Assembly: GCF_006335115.1 (NCBI RefSeq)
Contig: NZ_VDMJ01000024.1
Span: 182,852-246,851 of the forward strand
Length of the DNA stretch: 64,000 nucleotides
Reading direction: 5' to 3'
From: Streptomyces sp. NP160
GTDB taxonomy: Bacteria > Actinomycetota > Actinomycetes > Actinomycetales > Quadrisphaeraceae
Numbering within the stretch: the stretch's first letter is position 1; each line of letters starts with the position of its first letter. The notes under the pieces are model-generated. The model searched no databases and was not told the DNA's origin. It saw only the letters and a list, made by a program, of their open reading frames with translations. Positions 41,723-51,901 of this stretch are shown here, one piece after another. The position numbers and the translations under genes were made by a program.

Positions 41723-42687
41723 CAGCCCGTGCGGGTGCGGACGGGCGCCACCTCGGCGTCGTCCCCGACGTCCAGGCCCACGTCCAGCGCCGCCGACGCC
41801 TGGGTGAGCCCGCCCACCGAGACCAGGTCGACGCCGGTGGCGGCGATCGCGCCGACGGTCTCGCGCCGCACGCCACCGCTGGCCTCGACGAGCACGCGAC
41901 CGCCGTGGGCGCGCTCGTGCTCGCGCACGGCGGCGACACCCGCGCGGAGGTCGCCGAGGGTGAAGTTGTCGAGCAGCACCCCGTCCACGCCGGCGGCCAG
42001 CACCGCGGGCAGCTGGTCGAGCCTGTCGACCTCCACCTCGACGAACGTGGTGTGGGGCACCCGCGCGCGCACCGCGGCCAGTGCCGCCGTCACGCCCGCG
42101 TCGCCGCCGGCCGCCGCCAGCACCGCCAGGTGGTTGTCCTTGACGAGCACCGCGTCGGACAGCGACCAGCGGTGGTTGCCGCCGCCCCCGCAGCGCACCG
42201 CGTGCCGCTCCAGCGCCCGCAGGCCCGGGGTGGTCTTGCGGGTGTCCACCACGCGGGCCGTGCCGCCGGCCGCGGCGACCAGGGCGACGTGCTCGGCCGT
42301 GGCCGTCGCGACGCCGGACAGGTGCTGCACGAGGTTCAGTGCGACGCGCTCGGCCCGCAGCACCGCCAGGGCGCTCCCGTGCGCCCGCGCGAGCACCTGC
42401 CCCGGCGCGATGCGGTCGCCGTCCTGCGCCAGGACCTCGACGACGACGGCGTCGGGGCCGTCCGCTGACGCACCCACCAGGCGCGACGCCTGGGCGAGGG
42501 CCTCGGCGAAGGCGCCGACCCCGGCGAGCACGCCCTCCTGGCGGGCCCGCAGCACGGCGGTGGTGGTCGCCGGGCCGCCGGGCAGCCCGGCCAGCAGCGA
42601 CTCGCTCGTGACGTCGCCCCACGGGGCGTCCTCCGCGAGGGCCCGCGCGACCACGTCGGCCAGGGCTCCCGCGACCGACCCGCTCAC
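41722..42687 (-). CDS. nadC: Nicotinate-nucleotide pyrophosphorylase
   Basis: A 321-residue quinolinate phosphoribosyltransferase that converts quinolinate and PRPP to nicotinate mononucleotide. Family blocks: EDAPWGDVTSE, RVALNLVQHLSGVATATA, DTRKTTPGLRALE (Lys and Arg that bind quinolinate), GGGGNHRWSLSDAVLVKDNH and VEVDRLDQLP. The N-terminus overlaps the nadB stop by four bases and the C-terminus overlaps the next gene. It is the third gene of the NAD operon. Confidence 0.95.
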   Translation of the reverse strand: MSGSVAGALADVVARALAEDAPWGDVTSESLLAGLPGGPATTTAVLRARQEGVLAGVGAFAEALAQASRLVGASADGPDAVVVEVLAQDGDRIAPGQVLARAHGSALAVLRAERVALNLVQHLSGVATATAEHVALVAAAGGTARVVDTRKTTPGLRALERHAVRCGGGGNHRWSLSDAVLVKDNHLAVLAAAGGDAGVTAALAAVRARVPHTTFVEVEVDRLDQLPAVLAAGVDGVLLDNFTLGDLRAGVAAVREHERAHGGRVLVEASGGVRRETVGAIAATGVDLVSVGGLTQASAALDVGLDVGDDAEVAPVRTRTG

Positions 42688-44360
42688 GCGGCGCTCCCCG
42701 GGACGGCGCTCAGCAGCACGTGGCGTGCGGGCTCGCGGCGCCCGGGGTGGTCGGTGCGGGCGTGCGCCCCGCGGCTCTCCTCGCGGGCCAGGGCCCCGGC
42801 GGCCAGCAGGGCGGCGACGTCGGTGAGCGCCCGGTCCTCGAGCGCTGCGACCGCAGCGGCACCGGGCCGGCCGGGAGGCGCGGCCGGGCCCGCGGGGCCC
42901 CCGGGCACCTCCGGGAGCGACGGGTCCTCCCGGTCGGTGCGCTCGTGCGAGGCGAGGGTCTTGGTGAGCAGCTCCAGGCCGCCGCGGTCGCGCAGCAGCC
43001 CGGCGTGCTCCCAGACCAGCTGCCGCAGCTCACCGCGGGGGAGCACGGCCGACGGCAGCTCGACCTCGAGCCGCACGTCGTCCGCGGCGGTCGCGGGGGC
43101 GGTCGGGGCGGGAGCGCCGGCGACGACCGCCGCCGCGGCCCGCGCCCCGAAGACGGCGCCCTCCAGCAGCGAGTTCGAGGCCAGCCGGTTGGCGCCGTGC
43201 ACGCCGCTGGAGGCCACCTCGCCGACCGCCCACAGCCCGGGCAGCGTGGTCCGGCCGTCGAGGTCGGTGAGCACGCCGCCCATCGCGTAGTGCGCTGCCG
43301 GGGTCACGGGGACGGGCTCGCGCGTCCAGTCGAGCCCGGCGGCGCGGGTGAGGGCGTCGATGCCGGGGAAGCGCGTCCGCAGCCCCTCGACCCCCGTCGC
43401 GTCGAGCAGCACGGGGGCCCCGCCCTGGGCGGCCATGGCTGCGGCGCAGGCGCGGGCGACCACGTCACGGGGCGCCAGCTCGTCGGTGAAGCGGTGGCCG
43501 GTGGCGTCGAGCAGGACGGCGCCCTCGCCGCGGACGGCCTCGGAGACGAGGAAGGTCCGGCCGTCGCGCCCGGTCCCGGCCGTGGGGTGGAACTGCACCA
43601 TCTCGACGTCGCGGGCCACCGCGCCGGCGCGCACGGCGGCCGCGAGGCCGTCGCCGGTGGCCACCGGCGGCGTGGTCGTGTGCGCGTGCACCTGCCCGTG
43701 GCCGCCGGTGGCCAGCACCACGGCGCGGGCGCTGACCACGAGGTCCTCCCCGCCCGGGCCGCGCAGCCGAGCGCCCGTCACGGTGGTGCCCGGGCCGTCG
43801 GGGGTCACCAGGGAGACGAGCGCGGTCCGCTCCAGCAGGGCGACCCGCGAGGCCCGCACCGCGGTGCCGAGGGCCCGGGCGACGTGGGCGCCGGTCGTGT
43901 CGCCTCCGGCGTGCACGATCCGCGGGCGCGAGTGCGCCGCTTCGAGCCCGCGGGCGCGGGTGCCGTCGGGACGGTGGTCCAGCTGCAGCCCGCGGCGCTC
44001 GAGGGCGGTGATGGCGCTGGCACCCGCGCCGCACAGCACGGCGACGGCCTCGGGCACGCAGAGCCCGTCGCCCGCGGCGAGGGTGTCCGCGACGTGCAGC
44101 GCCACCTCGTCGAGGGGGGCCCCCGCGGGCCGGCCAGCGGGACCGTCGAGGAGCACGGCGGCGATCCCGCCCTGCGCCCACGCCGTGGCCCCGTCGCCGA
44201 GCGCGGCCTTCGTGGCGACGGCCACGCGCGCACCCGGCTGGAGGCGGAGCACCTCCAGCGCGGTGGTCAGCCCGGCGATCCCCGACCCGACCACGAGGAC
44301 GTCGACGTCCAGGCGCTGCCCGGCGGGCGCGGCGCCCGCCGTCGTCGCCGGGGTCGTCAC
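42684..44360 (-). CDS. nadB: L-aspartate oxidase
   Basis: A 558-residue FAD enzyme that oxidises aspartate to iminoaspartate. The FAD motif VLVVGSGIAGLTTALEVL begins near residue 21; SRGASVARA-like region reads WAQGGIAAVLLDGPAG, and the catalytic domain has MVQFHPTAG and HYAMGGVLTDLDGRTTLPGL. A ~75-residue C-terminal extension with Pro/Gly linker follows the helical domain. It overlaps nadA and nadC by four bases each. Confidence 0.94.
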   Translation of the reverse strand: MTTPATTAGAAPAGQRLDVDVLVVGSGIAGLTTALEVLRLQPGARVAVATKAALGDGATAWAQGGIAAVLLDGPAGRPAGAPLDEVALHVADTLAAGDGLCVPEAVAVLCGAGASAITALERRGLQLDHRPDGTRARGLEAAHSRPRIVHAGGDTTGAHVARALGTAVRASRVALLERTALVSLVTPDGPGTTVTGARLRGPGGEDLVVSARAVVLATGGHGQVHAHTTTPPVATGDGLAAAVRAGAVARDVEMVQFHPTAGTGRDGRTFLVSEAVRGEGAVLLDATGHRFTDELAPRDVVARACAAAMAAQGGAPVLLDATGVEGLRTRFPGIDALTRAAGLDWTREPVPVTPAAHYAMGGVLTDLDGRTTLPGLWAVGEVASSGVHGANRLASNSLLEGAVFGARAAAAVVAGAPAPTAPATAADDVRLEVELPSAVLPRGELRQLVWEHAGLLRDRGGLELLTKTLASHERTDREDPSLPEVPGGPAGPAAPPGRPGAAAVAALEDRALTDVAALLAAGALAREESRGAHARTDHPGRREPARHVLLSAVPGSAA

Positions 44361-45706
44361 GGGACGACCGCCAGCATCCGCTCCAGCGCCGTGCGCGCGT
44401 GGGCGGCGGCCTCGTCCTGGACCACCACCCGGTTCACCACGTCGCCGAGCTCGGCCTCGGGCGCTCCAGCGGCCCTCCCGCGCTCCCGGTCAGCGAGCGA
44501 CTCCAGCACCCACGCGAGGTAGCCGGGGTGGATGCGGTACATGGTCGAGCAGGGGCAGATCACCGGGTCGAGGCAGGTGATGGTCTTGTCGGGGTGGGCG
44601 TCGGCGAGGCGGCGCACGAGGTTGATCTCGGTGCCGATGGCCAGGGAGGAACCGGCCGGGGCCGCCTCGACCGCCTTGATGATGAACTCCGTCGAGCCGG
44701 CCTGGTCGGCGGCGTCGACCACGGCCTGCGGGCACTCGGGGTGCACCACCACCTGCACGGACGGGTCGGCGGCGCGGGCGGCGTCGATCTGCGCGGTGGT
44801 GAAGCGCTGGTGCACGGAGCACCAGCCCCGCCACAGCAGCACGCGCGCGTCCACGAGGGCCTGGGGGCTGTTGCCGCCCATCGGCTTGCGGGGGTCCCAC
44901 AGGGGCATGAGGTCGGCCGGCACGCCCATGGACGTCGCGGTGTTGCGGCCCAGGTGCTGGTCGGGCACGAAGAGCACCCGGCGCCCGCGGGCGAAGGCCC
45001 ACTCCAGGACGGCCGTGGCGTTGGAGGAGGTGCAGACGATGCCCCCGTGCTCCCCGCAGAACGCCTTGATGGCGGCGGAGGAGTTCATGTAGGTCACCGG
45101 CACCACCTCGACCAGGCCGTCCTCGCCGGGCTGGTCGAGCGGGCGGCCGATCGCCGCCTCGAGCTGGTCCCAGCAGTCCTGGACGGCGTCGAGGTCGGCC
45201 ATGTCCGCCATGGAGCAGCCCGCGGCGAGGTTGGGCAGCACCACGGCCTGGTCGGGCCGGGTGAGCAGGTCGGCGGTCTCGGCCATGAAGTGCACGCCGC
45301 AGAACACGACGTACTTCGCCTCCGGCCGCTCGAGGCTCCGGCGGGCCAGGAGGAAGGAGTCGCCCGTGACGTCGGCGTGCGCGATGACCTCGTCGCGCTG
45401 GTAGTGGTGCCCGAGGACGACGACGGCGCTGCCGAGCTCGTCCTTGGCGGCGCGGATGCGCGCGTGGACCTCGTCGGCCTCCATGCGGCGGTAGCGCTCG
45501 GGGATCTGCTGCTGCACCGGGGTGTGCGCGGGCGCGGTGTCGACCACGGAGGCGCCGGGCCCGTACTCGGGGGCCGGCGCGGGCAGGCCGGGCAGGGCGT
45601 CGAGGGCGAACGGCTCGGCGGCGAGCCGCGCGTCGCAGGAGCTCACGGGCGCGCTGCTGGCGCCGGTGGGCGCGGAGCGGCCGAGGGTGACGGCGACGGA
45701 GACCAT
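44357..45706 (-). CDS. nadA: Quinolinate synthase
   Basis: A 449-residue iron-sulfur enzyme that condenses iminoaspartate with DHAP. Cluster cysteines fit VVFCGVHFMAETAD, GGIVCTSSNATAV and ICPCSTMYRIHPGY; GHHYQRDEVI is the N-terminal substrate motif. A ~70-residue Pro/Ala-rich N-terminal extension precedes the core. The ATG at 45706 follows GGAGG by ten bases. It is the first gene of the operon, 27 bases downstream of nrtR on the same strand, so the promoter may be upstream of nrtR. Confidence 0.95.
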   Translation of the reverse strand: MVSVAVTLGRSAPTGASSAPVSSCDARLAAEPFALDALPGLPAPAPEYGPGASVVDTAPAHTPVQQQIPERYRRMEADEVHARIRAAKDELGSAVVVLGHHYQRDEVIAHADVTGDSFLLARRSLERPEAKYVVFCGVHFMAETADLLTRPDQAVVLPNLAAGCSMADMADLDAVQDCWDQLEAAIGRPLDQPGEDGLVEVVPVTYMNSSAAIKAFCGEHGGIVCTSSNATAVLEWAFARGRRVLFVPDQHLGRNTATSMGVPADLMPLWDPRKPMGGNSPQALVDARVLLWRGWCSVHQRFTTAQIDAARAADPSVQVVVHPECPQAVVDAADQAGSTEFIIKAVEAAPAGSSLAIGTEINLVRRLADAHPDKTITCLDPVICPCSTMYRIHPGYLAWVLESLADRERGRAAGAPEAELGDVVNRVVVQDEAAAHARTALERMLAVVP

Positions 45707-45733
45707 GTCTGTGTTCCTCCGGACGGGACGGTT

Positions 45734-46456
45734 TCAGCCGAGCTCGGGACGGGACTGCCAGGGCGGGTAGCCGCCGGTCGCCCCACCGGGGGGCAGCACG
45801 GCGCGGTAGAGGCGGGCGGGGCGGTGCGCGGCGCCGGCGCGGACCTCGTCGGTGGCCTCGACGGCTCCGGAGGCGGCCACGCTGCGGCGGAAGTTGGCGG
45901 GGTCGAGGTGCTTCCCGAGCACGGCCTCGTGCACCCCGCGCAGCTCGGCCAGGGTGAACAGCTCGCCGAGGAAGTGCTGGGCGATGGCGGCGTAGCTGAC
46001 CTTGGTCCGCAGCCGCCACAGCGCGTAGTCGACGATCTCGGCGTGGTCGAAGGCCAGCTCGCCGACCGTGTCGGGCAGCCGGTCGGCCGGCGCCCAGCGC
46101 ACGTTCGGGCCGACCTCCACGGCGGCGGCCTCCGGTGCGCGGACCAGCGCGGTGTAGACCACCGACACCACCCGGCCGGTGGGGGAGCGGTGCGGCGCGC
46201 CGAAGGTGTAGAGCTGCTCGAGGTAGCTGGGGCGCAGCCCGGTGGTCTCGGCGAGGGTGCGGCGCGCGGCCGAGCTGAGCCGCTCGTCGGGGGTGACCCA
46301 GCCGCCGGGCAGCGCCCACCGGCCGTCGAAGGGCTCGCGGGTGCGGCGGACCAGCGGCAGGTGGAGCTGCGGGGTCTCGTCCCCGCAGCCCGCGGTGGTG
46401 CCGGGCAGCAGCGCCAGGATCACGGTGGAGACGGCGAGGTCGAGCGACGCGCCCAC
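45734..46456 (-). CDS. nrtR: Nudix-related transcriptional regulator of NAD genes
   Basis: A 240-residue protein with a Nudix domain followed by the NrtR C-terminal winged helix (FTLAELRGVHEAVLGKHLDP, ANFRRSV). The Nudix box is broken: the catalytic REUxEE segment reads RTLAETTGL, so hydrolysis is not expected and ligand sensing (ADP-ribose in known NrtR proteins) is. It sits directly before nadA-nadB-nadC, the standard target in this phylum. GTG at 46456. Two tandem copies of a 23-base sequence lie upstream. Confidence 0.9.
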   Translation of the reverse strand: MGASLDLAVSTVILALLPGTTAGCGDETPQLHLPLVRRTREPFDGRWALPGGWVTPDERLSSAARRTLAETTGLRPSYLEQLYTFGAPHRSPTGRVVSVVYTALVRAPEAAAVEVGPNVRWAPADRLPDTVGELAFDHAEIVDYALWRLRTKVSYAAIAQHFLGELFTLAELRGVHEAVLGKHLDPANFRRSVAASGAVEATDEVRAGAAHRPARLYRAVLPPGGATGGYPPWQSRPELG

Positions 46457-46499
46457 CGCGCACCCCCGCTCCTCGTGACGCCGACACCACGTCGACTCG

Positions 46500-46549
46500 T
46501 TCAGGTCAGCGCGACACTAACACCACTTCAGGTCGCAGCGACACGAACC
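46500..46549 (-). promoter_or_regulatory. Tandem 23-base repeat upstream of nrtR (operator candidate)
   Basis: Two direct copies 27 bases apart start at 46500 and 46527, each TTCAGGTC, three variable bases, then GCGACAC-n-AACm. A weak dyad is present within each copy. They lie 45-95 bases upstream of the nrtR start, where an autoregulatory operator for nrtR-nadABC is expected. Confidence 0.55.
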
Positions 46550-46578
46550 AGGTCGCGGGTGCACCCCCTCACGCACCC

Positions 46579-46649
46579 GCACTCGCGCACCCGAGTGCTG
46601 GTCCAGGTGCTCCTCGATGCGCACTCGCGCACCCGAGTGCGCATCGAGG
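46579..46649. terminator. Double palindrome after the Nudix-ABM gene (family A)
   Basis: GCACTCGCGCACCCGAGTGC occurs at 46579-46598 and again at 46621-46640; the second copy is the tip of a perfect 16-base stem (46612-46627 with 46634-46649, six-base loop). It follows the stop at 46657 on the minus strand and would be a strong terminator. The word is nearly identical to the arm of the 25721 palindrome. Confidence 0.65.
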
Positions 46650-46656
46650 AGGGGGG

Positions 46657-47466
46657 TCAGGGGCGCACGGCGCCCATCGGCACCAGCAGCTCGGCGCGGA
46701 TCGCACCGCCGGTCAGCTCCCGCACCCGGTCCAGGAACGCCGCCGTCGCCGGCCTGGCCTCGTGCGCGGCGTGGCCGCCCTCGGCGTACTCCTCGAAGAA
46801 CACCCGGGCCAGCGGCTCGCCCTCCACGGCGTGCACCACGTACGTCAGCGTGCCCGGCTCGTCGGCGGCGAAGCCCGGCAGCACGTCCGCCACCAGCTCG
46901 TCGAAGGCGGCCAGAGCCGCGGCGTCGGGCAGGTCGAAGCGGACGGCGATGGAGCGCGCCGGGGCGTGCGCGGCGTCGCGCGCCAGGGCGTCGCGCAGGA
47001 CGGCCCCGTGGTCGAAGGCCAGCCGCCCGCGGCCGCCCTCGCCGTCGTCGTCCTGCCCGTCCGCACCCAGCACCTCCGCCAGGGGCACCCAGGAGGCCTC
47101 CGCGGCGTCGTCCCCGCCGGTCACGTCCGCCGGGGCGCCACCGTCGGCGAGCCGCACCCACCAGGCGCTGCTGACCACCCGGCCGCGGGGGTCGCGCCCG
47201 GGCGCCCCGTAGACGCCCAGCTGGTGGAGCGCCACGTCCGCGAGGTCCAGCCCGGTCTCCTCGGCCAGCTCGCGCAGCGCGGCCACCTGCGGGTCCTCGT
47301 CGGGGTCCACGAAGCCGCCGGGCAGCGCCCAGCGGCCCGCGAACGGCTCGGCCCCGCGGCGGACCAGCAGCACCCTGTCGACACCGCCGGAGCGGTGGAG
47401 GGCCACGACGTCCGCGGTCAGCGCGGCGTTGGGGCGTGCTGTCGGCATCTCCTGCTGGTCGCTCAC
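46657..47466 (-). CDS. Nudix hydrolase fused to an ABM-like domain
   Basis: A 269-residue two-domain protein. N-terminal Nudix domain (residues ~15-165) with an intact box (GGFVDPDE ... RELAEETGL). The last ~100 residues (SIAVRFDLPDAAALAAFDEL, then GTLTYVVHAVEGEPLARVFF, FFEEYAEGGHAAHEA) have the ferredoxin-like pattern of antibiotic biosynthesis monooxygenase (ABM/YgiN) domains. GTG at 47466. It lies upstream of nrtR on the same strand but is separated by a terminator and the operator region. The fusion is unusual and no role can be assigned. Confidence 0.85.
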   Translation of the reverse strand: MSDQQEMPTARPNAALTADVVALHRSGGVDRVLLVRRGAEPFAGRWALPGGFVDPDEDPQVAALRELAEETGLDLADVALHQLGVYGAPGRDPRGRVVSSAWWVRLADGGAPADVTGGDDAAEASWVPLAEVLGADGQDDDGEGGRGRLAFDHGAVLRDALARDAAHAPARSIAVRFDLPDAAALAAFDELVADVLPGFAADEPGTLTYVVHAVEGEPLARVFFEEYAEGGHAAHEARPATAAFLDRVRELTGGAIRAELLVPMGAVRP

Positions 47467-47600
47467 GCGCGCCAGCCTCGCACCGGGCCCTCGGCGCGGC
47501 GCGCTGGCGCGAACGGGTGGATGACACTCGCCGACCTCGCTGCCCGTGACGTTGCGGTAGCAGCATGTGAGGGACATCCGCACCACAGAGGAGGACGGCG

Positions 47601-48074
47601 GTGCTCTGGATCACCCGCGAGCAGGTGCTCGCCGGCCGGCGCAGCACGGCCTGGTACCAGCTGGACGCCCTGGCGCACAGCAGGGACGCCGCCACGCGCC
47701 TGCGGGTCGCGAAGAACCCGTCGGCGCAGTCGGACGCGCTCTGGGTCCTCTCGCGCGACGAGGACCCGGAGGTCCGCGAGCAGGTCGCCCGCCGCGCCGA
47801 CGTCCCCAGGAAGCTGCTCGCCAAGCTCAGCGAGGACCCCAGCTCCGCGGTGCGCTCCGCGGTGGCCCGCAACGCCACCACCAGCGGTGAGGTGCTGCGC
47901 GCCATGGCCGAGGACCCCCACCACGGCGTCCGCTTCGCGGTGCAGGCCAGCCAGCGCCAGCGCCGCCGCGCCGCGGACGAGCGCGACGAGGCCGTGGCCG
48001 CCGAGCGCGCCACCGACGAGGTCCCCGAGCACGACGGGGCCGTCGCGCCGCAGTCCCTGGCCGCCACCGCCTGA
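47601..48074 (+). CDS. Leucine-rich variant (LRV)/HEAT-like repeat protein
   Basis: A 157-residue soluble protein with about four tandem helical repeats of ~24 residues: ATRLRVAKNPSAQSDALWVL, PEVREQVARRADVPRKLLAK, SAVRSAVARNATTSGEVLRA and GVRFAVQASQ. Each carries the VR-x-x-VA-x-N/R-x pattern of LRV repeats. A charged tail follows. GTG at 47601 follows GAGGAGGA. It precedes hisI by 42 bases on the same strand but no functional link is evident. It probably mediates protein contacts. Confidence 0.75.
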   Translation: MLWITREQVLAGRRSTAWYQLDALAHSRDAATRLRVAKNPSAQSDALWVLSRDEDPEVREQVARRADVPRKLLAKLSEDPSSAVRSAVARNATTSGEVLRAMAEDPHHGVRFAVQASQRQRRRAADERDEAVAAERATDEVPEHDGAVAPQSLAATA

Positions 48075-48116
48075 GCGCGCGCCGGGTGCTGCCGCCCGGC
48101 TGGGATGATGTCGGGC

Positions 48117-48496
48117 GTGAGCAGCGCCACCACCGGTGAGACCACCGGCTCTCCGCTCGACCCCGCCGTCGCCTCCCTGCTGAAGCGCGACGCCGCCGGC
48201 CTCGTGGCCGCGGTGGTCCAGGCCCACGACACCCGCGAGGTGCTCATGGTCGGGTGGATGGACGACGAGGCGCTGCACCGCACCCTCACCACCGGCCGCA
48301 GCTGGTTCTGGAGCCGCAGCCGCTCGGAGTACTGGCGCAAGGGCGACACCTCCGGTGCCGTCCAGCGCGTGCGCACGGTCAGCCTCGACTGCGACGGCGA
48401 CGCCGTGCTCGTCACGGTCGACCAGACCGGCGGCGCCTGCCACACCGGAGACCGCACCTGCTTCGACGCCCGCCCGCTGCTCGAGGAGCCGGCCCC

Positions 48497-48500
<4 letters not shown>
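48117..48500 (+). CDS. hisI: Phosphoribosyl-AMP cyclohydrolase
   Basis: A 127-residue enzyme for the third step of histidine synthesis. Motifs: [38 protein letters not shown], and the metal-binding DCDGDAVLV and CHTGDRTCF cysteines. GTG at 48117; an in-frame ATG at 48105 lies inside the presumed promoter region. The stop overlaps the trpE GTG, so histidine and tryptophan genes are joined in one transcript, as is common in actinobacteria. Confidence 0.95.
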
Positions 48501-50129
<1,629 letters not shown>

Positions 50130-50137
<8 letters not shown>

Positions 50138-50804
50138 CGAGCCGGTCCAGCAGCCCGACGGGGGGGCGGGACGCCGGCGACGGCGGGGACGGGCGCCCGT
50201 CGTCCTGCTCGGCCTCGTGGCGGGTGGCCTGCTGCTGGCCGCCAGTACGCAGCCCTGGGTGCTGGCGTCGCTGCCGGTGGGGCCCGGCGGCACCGCCCCC
50301 GACGTGCCCGTGAGCGGTCGTGACGCGGCCGCCGCGGTGCCGGCGCTCGGCGTCGTGGCGGTGGCCGGCTCGCTGGCCCTGTCGACGCTGCGCGGCGCCG
50401 GCCGCGCCGCCGCCGGTGCCCTGCTGGTGCTCGCGGGGCTGGCAGCGGTGGCGGCCGTCGTCGCGCTGCTGGCCGACCCGGTCGGCGCGGCGGTGGGGGC
50501 GGCCCGCGCCGCCACCGGCGTCGGGGAGGTCTCCGGTGCCCGGACCACCGCCTGGCCGCTGGCTGCGCTGCTGCCGGCGCTCGGCGTGGCGGCCTCCGGG
50601 GCGCTCGCCCTGTCCGCCGGGCGCACGTGGGGCAGCTCGGAGCGGTTCGAGGCGCCCAGCGCGGGGCTGGCCGCGCGCCCGGCGGCCCCGAGCCGCGCCG
50701 GCCTGTGGGACGGCCTCAGCCGCGGCGAGGACCCCACCGCCGACGCCGGGCCCGGGCCCGCCGACGGGTCGTCCGACGCGCCGCGCCGGGACCGGGCAGA
50801 ATGA
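50130..50804 (+). CDS. Trp biosynthesis-associated membrane protein
   Basis: A 224-residue protein of the TIGR02234 family, found next to trp genes in actinobacteria. Four hydrophobic segments are visible (PVVLLGLVAGGLLLAAST, VPALGVVAVAGSLALSTL, AAGALLVLAGLAAVAAVVAL, PLAALLPALGVAASGALALS), with STQPWV after the first, a family signature. It overlaps trpE by eight bases. Its biochemical role is unknown. Confidence 0.88.
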
Positions 50805-50871
50805 GCGTCGACGTCCCGACCCGGGGCCGCAGCCAGGTGGCGCAGCGCCCGCCCGCAGCACGAGGAGCGAG

Positions 50872-51156
50872 ATGAGCACCGACGCCGACAGCAACCCGAT
50901 CGTGCAGGCCCGCCGCGAGGAGGTCGAGGACCACATCGACCACGGGCACTCCGTCGCCGGGTGGACGGGCGCGGGCCTGGGCCTGCTGGGCTCGGCCATC
51001 GCGTCGGTCGCCGTCGTCCTCGCCCTGGTGTGGCTGTTCTGGGTCGGCATCGTGGTGATGCTGCTGGGCCTGCCCGCCGGCATCATCCTCAGCCGCGCCG
51101 GCAAGGGGCAGAAGCAGCACCCGCAGCAGCACGGCAAGCCGACGCCGGTGCGCTGA
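50872..51156 (+). CDS. HGxxPAAW-family small membrane protein
   Basis: A 94-residue two-span protein. The motif HGHSVAGWTG is a variant of the HGxxPAAW signature that defines a family encoded beside trpC in actinobacteria. Two hydrophobic segments follow (GLGLLGSAIASVAVVLALVW and WVGIVVMLLGLPAGIILS), then a basic Gln/His-rich tail. ATG at 50872 follows GAGGAGCGAG. It ends the hisI-trpE run; a terminator follows. Confidence 0.88.
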   Translation: MSTDADSNPIVQARREEVEDHIDHGHSVAGWTGAGLGLLGSAIASVAVVLALVWLFWVGIVVMLLGLPAGIILSRAGKGQKQHPQQHGKPTPVR

Positions 51157-51161
51157 CCCGC

Positions 51162-51219
51162 GCACGACGACGCAGGCCCGGTCACCAGCTGCACGCTGGT
51201 GACCGGGCCTCCGTCGTGC
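51162..51219. terminator. Strong terminator after the HGxxPAAW gene
   Basis: AGGCCCGGTCACCAGC (51174-51189) pairs perfectly with its complement at 51195-51210 around a five-base loop; an outer GCACGACG/CGTCGTGC pair (51162-51169, 51212-51219) extends it. It separates the converging HGxxPAAW and DUF4190 genes. A run of ten G follows at 51221-51230. Confidence 0.8.
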
Positions 51220-51233
51220 CGGGGGGGGGGCGG

Positions 51234-51758
51234 TCAGCTGCCCTGGCCGCCCAGCTGGCTCTCGAGGCACTGCTGGTAGCCGGCCTGGTCGTTGCTCTCG
51301 ATGTACTGGTTGCAGTCAGCCGTCTGGCTGAAGAAGAAGGCCCCGAGGGCGATGAAGGCGATGCTCACCATGAGCCCGAGGACACCCAGGACCACGCCGG
51401 TGATCGACGCGCCCCGGTTGGTCGCCAGACCCCGCTTGACGCGCCGCGCGCCGATGATCCCGAGGACGATCGCCACCAGGCCGAGGATGATCCCGCCGAA
51501 GACCGTGAAGCTGAGCAGGAGGGCGAGGATGCCGATGATCAGGGCGGCCAGCCCGACGCCGTTCTTGGGGGCGGGCCGGTCGTAGCCGCCCTGCCCGGCG
51601 TAGGCGGGGTAGCCCTGCTGGGGGGCGGCCGGGTAGCCCTGCTGCGGGCCCGCCGGGGCGGACTGCTGCCACGACGGCTGCGAGCCGGACGGGCCCGACG
51701 CGCTCGAGCCGGTGCGCGGCGGCTGGTCGGACGTGCCGTAGGGGTCCTGCGTGCTCAT
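51234..51758 (-). CDS. DUF4190-type membrane protein
   Basis: A 174-residue protein. The first ~65 residues are Gln/Pro/Gly/Tyr-rich ([20 protein letters not shown]), a disordered linker. Two or three hydrophobic segments follow ([58 protein letters not shown]), the DUF4190 pattern, then a short extracellular tail with two Cys. ATG at 51758 follows GAGGAGAGGG. It interrupts the trp cluster on the opposite strand. Confidence 0.85.
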   Translation of the reverse strand: MSTQDPYGTSDQPPRTGSSASGPSGSQPSWQQSAPAGPQQGYPAAPQQGYPAYAGQGGYDRPAPKNGVGLAALIIGILALLLSFTVFGGIILGLVAIVLGIIGARRVKRGLATNRGASITGVVLGVLGLMVSIAFIALGAFFFSQTADCNQYIESNDQAGYQQCLESQLGGQGS

Positions 51759-51889
51759 GGGGCCCTCTCCTCGTCTGTGCGCGCCGCTGGCGAGCGGCCT
51801 CTTCCCGCCACGGTAGCGATCTTGCGGCGGACCGCCTCTCGATCAGCACCCGGACGGGGAGAGCGGACGGGGGTGCTCCCGGCGCGGAC

Positions 51890-51895
51890 TACCCT
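51890..51895 (+). promoter_or_regulatory. Leaderless -10 (TACCCT) of trpC
   Basis: TACCCT, six bases, then GTG at 51902. It implies that trpC-trpB-trpA-lgt has its own promoter. Confidence 0.6.
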
Positions 51896-51901
51896 GGCCC
51901 C

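Noticed and set aside
25677-46660. An integrated mobile element bounded by the two family A palindromes
   Set aside because: The enclosed 21 kb is largely conserved metabolism with no transposase or integrase and no composition change.
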